Shown here piece after piece: positions 1-4,928 of a stretch of DNA of 6,988 bases (its first letter is position 1; every line of letters starts with the position of its first letter). The stretch is from an uncultured Pseudobdellovibrionaceae bacterium (GTDB taxonomy: Bacteria > Bdellovibrionota > Bdellovibrionia > Bdellovibrionales > Bdellovibrionaceae). The notes beneath the pieces were generated by a model, which was not told the DNA's origin, did no database searches, and saw nothing but the letters and a program-made list of their open reading frames with translations. The translations under genes and the position numbers were made by a program. Location of the stretch: NCBI GenBank assembly GCA_937900305.1, contig CALCCV010000304.1, positions 1 to 6,988 of the forward strand, written 5' to 3'.

Positions 1-1059
1 ATCTTGGTAGGAAAGTTGAGACGGGCCAGTCGTGCGATAGTAAATCACTTCGCCCATGGCATCAGTGATGGGTGTTTGAAAGAGGCCGGAAATTTGCAAC
101 CCACTATCCAACTCAATCGTGTTGACGGTTTCGGCACGAATGGCCTTCAGCAAACTCTCAAGGCCCCCTCGGCGGAAAGCCATCGTGTTCGCAAGTTCTT
201 CGAGAACAAGCCCAAGGTGGGCAAAATTCGGAGTTACAAAAAGTTGTGGCTGTTGTTCTGTGATGTCATAGGAGAAATCAATGCAAGCGAGAGTCAGAGG
301 CATTTTTTTGACTTTATCGCTAAGGCACCCTCGGCTTTCACCAAGCGATGAAAGCAAGCCAGCACCAAATATTTTAGGATTCTTTAGATCACCGATCAAA
401 CCGTACTCCGCCGTCCACCAGTTCATCCGACCAAGTATCGAAGCCTCTGAAATTTCAGCGGTGCTTTTACTGAGGGCGTTGAGTTGATTTTCCGCCGCAG
501 TGATTTGCGCGGAACTGGAATTTGGATGTTCCTTGAGATCCGAAAGATTTCGAATCGCGCGATACGTTTCGATGTCATTCTTTGAGATGATGGCTTTACG
601 GGCCACTTGAGCGTAGTGCTTTAGGTAAGCTGCAAATTCTGGTTGCACGAGAATGGGAGCGTGCCCGGCAGCTTCATGAACAATATCGGGCGCTGGAGTG
701 TATTCAAGATGAAGGAGAGTTCGAATGTCTGAGGCAATCGGAAGAACACTTAGGCTTTGTAGCTCCATAAAAGCCGCGGGTGGAATAAACCCACTGACCG
801 GAAGCGCCCGCCAGCCAAATTTTTCAATTTTTGCGCTAATGTCGGAAATACTGGGGATGCGATCAATTTCGATTCCCGTTTTTTCAAGACCTTCGAGGTA
901 ACTGTCGTGAGCATTGTCGGAGAGAAAGTGTTTCAGTTGTCGTAGAATGAATCGCCAGACGGCATGGTCCCGAGCGGTGTAGCGTGTGTAATCCTGTTCG
1001 ACGATGTACTTTTGTAAGTGCTTAGGGAGTGTCGCTGTCACCTCTGTAGTTGTGGTCAT
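1..1059 (-). CDS. Aromatic amino acid hydroxylase (phenylalanine/tyrosine-type, pterin- and Fe(II)-dependent), 3' end outside window
   Basis: 353 codons are visible, from ATG at 1059 to the left edge without a stop, so the C-terminus is missing. The motif PDIVHEAAGH (residues 124-133) is the iron-site signature of biopterin-dependent aromatic amino acid hydroxylases. H128 and H133, with E218 in WWTAEYG, supply the expected two-His/one-Glu facial triad. The family hydroxylates Phe (or Tyr/Trp) with O2 and a tetrahydropterin in the cytoplasm. Iron ligands start only at residue 128 and the protein already exceeds the roughly 260-300 residues of PhhA, so this resembles the long bacterial form (over 500 residues, from memory) rather than classical PhhA. 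No N-terminal ACT domain is evident. The start overlaps the hldD stop as ATGA, and AAGGAG lies 11 nt upstream inside the hldD end, suggesting coupled translation. The substrate cannot be read from the sequence. No pterin dehydratase (PhhB) is visible nearby. Confidence 0.9.
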   Translation of the reverse strand, partial: MTTTTEVTATLPKHLQKYIVEQDYTRYTARDHAVWRFILRQLKHFLSDNAHDSYLEGLEKTGIEIDRIPSISDISAKIEKFGWRALPVSGFIPPAAFMELQSLSVLPIASDIRTLLHLEYTPAPDIVHEAAGHAPILVQPEFAAYLKHYAQVARKAIISKNDIETYRAIRNLSDLKEHPNSSSAQITAAENQLNALSKSTAEISEASILGRMNWWTAEYGLIGDLKNPKIFGAGLLSSLGESRGCLSDKVKKMPLTLACIDFSYDITEQQPQLFVTPNFAHLGLVLEELANTMAFRRGGLESLLKAIRAETVNTIELDSGLQISGLFQTPITDAMGEVIYYRTTGPSQLSYQD

Positions 1060-2021
1060 AGGAGTTTTTGCTCCTTCATCAAATGTTCTTTTACGTAGTC
1101 AGCCACACCGCCTTCCAGCGTCCACTGGAACGGTGTCATTCCTTGGCTGTAGAATTTGCCCATCTTTGCTTCGGTGAAATATTGATATTGATTTTTTAAG
1201 TTGGCGGGGATGTCGATGAAATCAATGGCCGGTACCATGTCGAGCGCTTTGAAAACAGCGTGACCAAGTTCCATCCAAGTGCGCGCTGTGCCCGTGCCCA
1301 TGTTATAAATTCCACTAGCAGGTTTTTTTTCCAAAAGTTCGATCATCCAGTGAACAACGTCTTTTACATAGATGAAGTCCCGCATTTGTTCACCGTCTTT
1401 GTATTCGGGAAGGTGAGATTTGAAAAGCTTCAGTTGCCCAGTGGATTGAATTTGGTGAAAGGCCTTCAGGACCACGCTGGCTTGATCACCTTTGTGAGCC
1501 TCGTTGGGACCATAAACGTTGAAGTATTTCAGGCCGTACCAATTCGGAGGAGAGTGCCGAGCTTCACCGACCCATTGATCAAAAACCAGCTTTGATTTTC
1601 CATACAAGTTGAGGGCTTTCAGCAAAAAGGGGTTCGTATGATCGTCGAATCCCAATGCGCCGTCACCATAGGTCGCCGCGCTGCTGGCATAGATGAGTGG
1701 AACGGATTCAGCAGCACACCAGCGAAATATTTTTTGTGAATATTGCACATTGTTTTCGAATAAAAAATCCCAATTGGTTTCGGTCGTGGAGGAACAAGCG
1801 CCGATGTGAAAAAAGGCTTTGACCTGGGAGCCCTTCGTTTCGGCTAAAAAATCCCACAGCTCATCTTTGGCCAGAAATTTTGCATAGGACTTTCCCTTTA
1901 GGAGATCGCGATCTTTAAGAGGAACAGTGTCCACCGCGATGATGTTGAAAATGCCCTTTTGGTTCAATTGCCAAACGGTGGCGCTGCCAATAAATCCGTT
2001 AGCTCCCGTCACGATGTGCAT
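1056..2021 (-). CDS. hldD: ADP-L-glycero-D-manno-heptose 6-epimerase HldD (RfaD)
   Basis: 321 residues, the usual HldD length. This short-chain dehydrogenase/reductase-fold enzyme converts ADP-D-glycero-D-manno-heptose to the L,D epimer, the last step in making the activated heptose for LPS inner core, in the cytoplasm. The N-terminal Rossmann motif TGANGFIG (5-12) and D31 at the end of beta-2 form the NADP-binding site. YASSAATYG (111-119) is highly characteristic of HldD. The catalytic Y140xxxK144 pair is present, and K177 in FNVYGPNEAHKG corresponds to the second catalytic base (K178 in E. coli, from memory). RDFIYVKDV (214-222) and the C-terminal YQYFTEA segment also match. The ATG at 2021 has a strong Shine-Dalgarno, GAGGAGG, ending about 5 nt upstream. 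The stop overlaps the next gene's ATG, making a probable two-gene operon with the aromatic hydroxylase. Other heptose-pathway genes are not in the window. Confidence 0.96.
   Translation of the reverse strand: MHIVTGANGFIGSATVWQLNQKGIFNIIAVDTVPLKDRDLLKGKSYAKFLAKDELWDFLAETKGSQVKAFFHIGACSSTTETNWDFLFENNVQYSQKIFRWCAAESVPLIYASSAATYGDGALGFDDHTNPFLLKALNLYGKSKLVFDQWVGEARHSPPNWYGLKYFNVYGPNEAHKGDQASVVLKAFHQIQSTGQLKLFKSHLPEYKDGEQMRDFIYVKDVVHWMIELLEKKPASGIYNMGTGTARTWMELGHAVFKALDMVPAIDFIDIPANLKNQYQYFTEAKMGKFYSQGMTPFQWTLEGGVADYVKEHLMKEQKLL
1060..1075 (-). promoter_or_regulatory. Hairpin enclosing the Shine-Dalgarno of the hydroxylase gene
   Basis: Read on the minus strand, the last sense codons of hldD contain AGGAG, a 6-nt loop CAAAAA, and CTCCT, which directly abuts the ATG of the downstream gene. 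The 5-bp perfect stem would pair the only good Shine-Dalgarno (AAGGAG) with the bases just before the start codon. A ribosome finishing hldD would melt it, which fits the ATGA overlap. The structure is seen in the sequence; its coupling role is inferred. The same bases also encode K-E-Q-K-L-L of HldD, so a chance match is possible. Confidence 0.5.
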
Positions 2022-2050
2022 GTGATCCTCCTCGAGAATTGAACGGCTCG

Positions 2051-2079
2051 AGCCTATCCTCGAACTCCTGACTCAGCAA
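2051..2079 (-). promoter_or_regulatory. Candidate promoter of hldD with a palindrome over the -10
   Basis: On the minus strand, TTGCTG (2079-2074) and TAGGCT (2056-2051) are separated by 17 bp, which would start transcription near 2044 and leave a short leader before the hldD Shine-Dalgarno. Each hexamer matches only 3 of 6 sigma-70 consensus positions. A perfect 10-bp palindrome, GGCTCGAGCC (2045-2054), overlaps the -10 and start point, and CTCGAG recurs at 2031-2036 next to the Shine-Dalgarno. This is a weak prediction supported mainly by position. Confidence 0.25.
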
Positions 2080-2106
2080 GGGGCAGGCGGGCAAACCATC
2101 GAGGGG

Positions 2107-2157
2107 GTTATTGCCGAAGAAGAGCAGTTTACAAGGTGTGAAAAAAATGGCAATAAC
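2107..2157. repeat. Perfect 9-bp inverted repeat upstream of the YkgJ-type gene
   Basis: GTTATTGCC (2107-2115) and GGCAATAAC (2149-2157) are exact reverse complements separated by 33 bp. In RNA the stem could lengthen outward by two G-U pairs and a G-C pair (2104-2106 with 2158-2160). The right arm ends 8 bases before the ATG at 2166. It may be a paired operator or a 5' leader hairpin close to the ribosome-binding region. The repeat itself is certain; the function is not known. Confidence 0.5.
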
Positions 2158-2165
2158 TTCGAGAT

Positions 2166-2537
2166 ATGAAACCCAACATCGATCAGCCATGGACCTGGGT
2201 AAAACACAAACCGAGTTTGTGCGAGTCTTGCGTCGGCAGTTGTTGTACAATGCCCGTAGAGATCGGCTTCGAAGACCTGGTTCGCCTAGGTTTAGCGGAA
2301 TCCGACGAAGCCATTCGATCGCAGCAAAAGCTTTTTAAGCGGTTGCGAAAAGAGGGCCATCTGCAGTCTTACCGACAATCGAGTCAACTTTTTACCTTAG
2401 CCCGGCAAAGCAATGGGGCCTGCGTCTATCTCGACGGAAGAGGGCGCTGCACAGTCTATGAAAAACGACCGGGTGTTTGTCGTTCATTTCCATTGGTGGG
2501 TCCCAAGCCCGGTTATTGTCCCCACAACCGTTTGTGA
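2166..2537 (+). CDS. YkgJ/UPF0153-type cysteine-cluster protein
   Basis: 123 residues, small and soluble, with no signal peptide or membrane segment. Eight cysteines are arranged as an N-terminal CxxCxxxCC cluster (C19, C22, C26, C27) and a later set C86, C95, C105 and C118. This matches the CxxCxxCC family (PF03692, 'putative zinc- or iron-chelating domain'), whose members keep an N-terminal CxxCxxCC-like box followed by a C..C...Y..RP..CR segment; here that is GRCTVYEKRPGVCRSFP (93-109). A metal-binding role, Fe-S or Zn, is the family expectation; the actual function is unknown. The ATG at 2166 has only a weak GAG ahead of it, but it begins just before the conserved cluster and an upstream in-frame extension is not needed. 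It is divergent from hldD, and its last 25 bases overlap the convergent lgt gene, so the two 3' ends share sequence that encodes C118. Confidence 0.85.
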   Translation: MKPNIDQPWTWVKHKPSLCESCVGSCCTMPVEIGFEDLVRLGLAESDEAIRSQQKLFKRLRKEGHLQSYRQSSQLFTLARQSNGACVYLDGRGRCTVYEKRPGVCRSFPLVGPKPGYCPHNRL

Positions 2538-3322
2538 CGGTGACGTAGCCACCCGATCGAGCCAATGAGCAATATCAAACTCCACCAACCACCCTGAGAA
2601 AAGAGCCAGGCTGGTCCGCGATCGTCGGCTCGAAAAAATTCAACGATAAATCGAATTGTTGAATGTCCCAGTAGCCAAATCGGAAAAAGAAATGGCCAGA
2701 GTTTGGCGTGAGCAGACTGCACGGCGGTGTTTGACGAAGATGGCGTGCGAGTCAAATGTCGTTTCTCAATTTTTAAAAGCAGAATCAGTAAAAAAAGTTC
2801 CCCAAAACTCATGTAAAGCTGAGTGGGATGGCGAGGCAGCCAACGACCTTGATCATCGGGCAAAACCATGGCCCATGGCAAATCACAAACAGCGCCATAG
2901 CAGCAGCCATTGAGAAAACACCCAAGGCGCCCAAGAATCACCATCAAAGAAGCGATCGGTGCAAAATGATCAAAATGTTGAATCCATTGGCGGGGATTCA
3001 ACCGTCGAGCACTGACAACACCAGCCAATAAACCACCAAAGAGTCCGCCATAGAAAACAAAGCCACCGTCCCAAAAAAAGAACGCTTTGTAGGGGAAGTT
3101 TCGATAATACAAGGGTTCTTCGAAGAAAATATGAAAGAGTCGAGCTCCGGTGAAAACACCAACCATGATTAAAAATGTGATGTCGAGAGTTTGCCCTTCG
3201 TCGAGATTCCGCAAATGAGCCCGGCGCTTAGACCATAGCAACGCCAAGCAAGCGCAGAGCGACGTCACCAAAAAAAAACTGGGAACGCCAAAGCTAGTGA
3301 AGAGCGCAATCTGTGGATGCAA
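2513..3322 (-). CDS. lgt: Prolipoprotein diacylglyceryl transferase Lgt, variant with GCCYG motif
   Basis: 269 residues from the chosen TTG start. Lgt is a multi-pass inner-membrane enzyme that moves diacylglycerol from phosphatidylglycerol to the lipobox cysteine of prolipoproteins, the first step of lipoprotein maturation. Hydrophobic segments alternate along the whole protein. Family landmarks in order are GGFVFYGGLFGG (86-97), GRLGCFLNGCCYG (131-143, containing the essential Arg as R132), HPTQLY (165-170) and RFIVEFFRADDRG (224-236, second conserved Arg). Compared with E. coli, the HGGL His is Tyr and the NFxNGE Asn/Glu are Cys, a pattern I associate with a divergent Lgt group. Start choice: TTG at 3322 gives the usual N-terminus M-H-P and has GAGG 5 nt upstream. 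An ATG at 3385 would add 21 unlike residues and lies inside the candidate promoter. A polar, Ser/Thr-rich loop lies near residues 190-206. It is convergent with the YkgJ-type gene and divergent from the signalling gene. Confidence 0.92.
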   Translation of the reverse strand: MHPQIALFTSFGVPSFFLVTSLCACLALLWSKRRAHLRNLDEGQTLDITFLIMVGVFTGARLFHIFFEEPLYYRNFPYKAFFFWDGGFVFYGGLFGGLLAGVVSARRLNPRQWIQHFDHFAPIASLMVILGRLGCFLNGCCYGAVCDLPWAMVLPDDQGRWLPRHPTQLYMSFGELFLLILLLKIEKRHLTRTPSSSNTAVQSAHAKLWPFLFPIWLLGHSTIRFIVEFFRADDRGPAWLFSQGGWWSLILLIGSIGWLRHRHKRLWGQ

Positions 3323-3383
3323 ATTCACCTCGAAAGAAATCAACTGGACGCAGGTCGAGCAAAAAAGCTCTGTTCTTCTCACC

Positions 3384-3411
3384 ATTTTATGCGGATAATT
3401 ATCTCATGCAA
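3384..3411 (-). promoter_or_regulatory. Candidate lgt promoter in the divergent spacer
   Basis: On the minus strand, TTGCAT (3411-3406) and TAAAAT (3389-3384) are 16 bp apart. The -10 matches 5 of 6 consensus bases and the -35 matches 3 of 6. Transcription would begin near 3377, leaving about 55 nt before the TTG start at 3322 and excluding the ATG at 3385. The spacer contains a perfect 10-bp palindrome, GATAATTATC (3394-3403), immediately before the start of the divergent gene, so one protein bound there could affect both directions. Confidence 0.35.
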
Positions 3412-4833
3412 CTGCATCCTGCTGAAATCGCCAATGAGTTAAAAAACTTCCATTTCTTCAAATCTTTTCGCCAAGATTTGTTGCTGCAGGTTTCAACAAT
3501 GACCGGTTGTAAAACAATCGCCCGGGGCGAAATGGTTCTTCGGGAAGGCGAGCACAACACCTCTCTTTATTTCATTCGCCGGGGCAGCGCAGAAGTTTTA
3601 ATGGGTGGCGAAGTGGTTGCCGTAGTTCAGTCACCGGGCGAAGTGATTGGAGAAATGAGTGTGGTCACCCGCAGTGTTGCCACATCTTCAATTCGTGCGA
3701 CTTCGGATTTAGACTGTTTTGTCATTGATTCGATGGATTTTGAACAGGTCCCGAACAAAGATAAAGATCATTTTCGAGCGATCCTTTATAGCATTTATTC
3801 GTCCATTTTGGTTGAGCGGTTAGATAAAGCCAATCAACGCGTTCGGCTTTTTGAAATTGCCAATCGCGAATTGTACGAAGCGGCTAAGACGATTCAATTC
3901 ACTGGTGGTAAAAAGGTCATCTTTGCATCGTCAGACAAAAAACAAATTCAGCTTGCTCGCACAGCTATCGGAGGTTCGGGTATGGATCTGGCGGTGGCCA
4001 GCAGCCTGCAAGCCTTTCAAGATCAAGTTCAGGTCGGAACTTGCGAATTGTTTCTGTGTGATGATCAACAGACCGAAATCCTCGATTGGTACAAAACACA
4101 ACCACAACCAGCGCCCTGCATTTTAATGACGACGAAAGACATCCGTAAAGAGATTGATTTGCTGGTGTCTTATCCTTTTTTCAAGTACGTCATCACTCGA
4201 GATCTCGAAAATCGGCCTCAGGCCATCAGAACTATTTTGACCGCCTTGAGCAAGGTTCTGAGTAAAAGCCCGTTTGGTCTGGAAAAGTACCTCACCTGGG
4301 GCGTGGAAGTGAAATCGTTGATGGTCAAATCCAGCAAAGATCGCAACAGGGTTAAAGAAGACATCACCGCGCTTTTTAAAAATATGGGAATTCGGGACAC
4401 GCTATTGGATCGCGTAAACGTTGTTTTGGAAGAGATGCTGATGAACGCGATCTATGATGCGCCCGTGGATGTTCGGGGCGCGTCGCTTTACAATCATCTG
4501 TCTCGGAAAAACGAAATTGTTCTTGATGTGATGCAACAGCCAACGGTTCAGTTTGCCAGTGATGGAACTACTTTGGCCGTCTCGGTGACGGATCCATTTG
4601 GCGCTCTTCGTCCGGAAACTCTGGTGAAGTATCTCAACAAATGTTACGCCGGCGTGGATTCTCATGATGCTAGCAAAGGTGGAGCAGGGAAAGGCCTATT
4701 TCAAATCGTCGAAACATCTGATTTCACCGTTTTTAATATAAAAATTGGCGTAAAAACGGAAGTCATCTCGATCTTTAATTTGGATCCCAATAACAAAGAG
4801 ACCAATCCAAGTTTTCACCTCTTTAATATCTAA
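3406..4833 (+). CDS. Signalling protein: cNMP-binding fold + degenerate receiver + GHKL (RsbW-like) ATPase domain
   Basis: 475 residues from ATG 3406, cytoplasmic. Residues about 14-112 form a CRP-type cyclic-nucleotide-binding fold (VLREGEHNTSLYFIRRGSAEVL, then GEV-IGEMS), but the phosphate cassette is short: E83 to R89 is 5 residues apart, against 9 in CRP, so the ligand is uncertain. A helical linker (about 125-163) follows. Residues about 169-285 look like a receiver fold, with strands VIFASS, ELFLCDD and CILMTT, lacking the acidic pair after strand 1 and the strand-5 Lys; phosphorylation at D219/D220 is doubtful. The C-terminus is a GHKL ATPase: N-box E343xxxN347 with D351, G1 D396-PFG, and G2 GGAGKGL (425-431). 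There is no His-box or dimerisation domain and no helix-turn-helix, so it is neither a classical histidine kinase nor a CRP regulator. The best analogy is an RsbW-type Ser kinase or anti-sigma switch. An alternative start at 3313 adds 31 basic residues antisense to lgt. The Shine-Dalgarno at either site is weak. Confidence 0.8.
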   Translation: MQLHPAEIANELKNFHFFKSFRQDLLLQVSTMTGCKTIARGEMVLREGEHNTSLYFIRRGSAEVLMGGEVVAVVQSPGEVIGEMSVVTRSVATSSIRATSDLDCFVIDSMDFEQVPNKDKDHFRAILYSIYSSILVERLDKANQRVRLFEIANRELYEAAKTIQFTGGKKVIFASSDKKQIQLARTAIGGSGMDLAVASSLQAFQDQVQVGTCELFLCDDQQTEILDWYKTQPQPAPCILMTTKDIRKEIDLLVSYPFFKYVITRDLENRPQAIRTILTALSKVLSKSPFGLEKYLTWGVEVKSLMVKSSKDRNRVKEDITALFKNMGIRDTLLDRVNVVLEEMLMNAIYDAPVDVRGASLYNHLSRKNEIVLDVMQQPTVQFASDGTTLAVSVTDPFGALRPETLVKYLNKCYAGVDSHDASKGGAGKGLFQIVETSDFTVFNIKIGVKTEVISIFNLDPNNKETNPSFHLFNI

Positions 4834-4856
4834 ATACCGCGGATTTTAAACAGTAG

Positions 4857-4886
4857 TTGCGCCTGATCACGCGCCTTCGCTAGGAT
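4857..4886 (+). promoter_or_regulatory. Candidate promoter of the dppA-like gene
   Basis: TTGCGC (4857-4862) and TAGGAT (4881-4886) are spaced by 18 bp and would start transcription near 4893. The matches are 3 of 6 and 4 of 6 to the sigma-70 consensus, so this is tentative. The 95-bp gap after the signalling gene shows no rho-independent terminator, so read-through from that gene is also possible. Confidence 0.3.
4859..4874. repeat. 16-bp near-perfect palindrome, possible operator
   Basis: GCGCcTGATCAcGCGC is symmetric at 14 of 16 positions; only the C/C pair flanking TGATCA breaks it. It overlaps the candidate -35 hexamer and runs into the spacer, the classic place for a repressor site. 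No adjacent regulator gene with a DNA-binding domain is visible. Confidence 0.4.
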
Positions 4887-4898
4887 GCCCGCATTGTT

Positions 4899-4918
4899 CA
4901 TCCATGAGCATCCATGAG
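4899..4918 (+). repeat. Tandem duplication of a 10-bp unit at the dppA-like gene start
   Basis: CATCCATGAG occurs twice head to tail, which creates two ATGs (4904 and 4914) in different frames. The second copy runs into the purine-rich GAGGGGGA that I take as the Shine-Dalgarno for GTG 4929. It is likely a simple local duplication. Confidence 0.6.
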
Positions 4919-4928
4919 GGGGAAAGTC

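Noticed and set aside
4..487. Open frames on the plus strand at 4-351 and 281-487
   Set aside because: They lie antisense to the aromatic hydroxylase, which has a complete iron-site signature; their translations show no recognisable domain.
1260..1595. Plus-strand open frame inside hldD
   Set aside because: Antisense shadow of a confidently identified gene, with no family features.
2868..2880. CCATGG repeated close together
   Set aside because: Falls in lgt codons for P-W-A-M-V; no further copies or structure.
3323..3385. ATG at 3385 as the lgt start
   Set aside because: No Shine-Dalgarno, atypical 21-residue extension, and the codon overlaps the candidate -10. TTG 3322 gives the usual M-H-P start with GAGG at 5 nt.
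3313..3405. Upstream start at 3313 for the signalling gene
   Set aside because: The added 31 residues are basic and without domain features, lie antisense to lgt and its promoter, and the cNMP fold begins naturally after ATG 3406. Not fully excluded.
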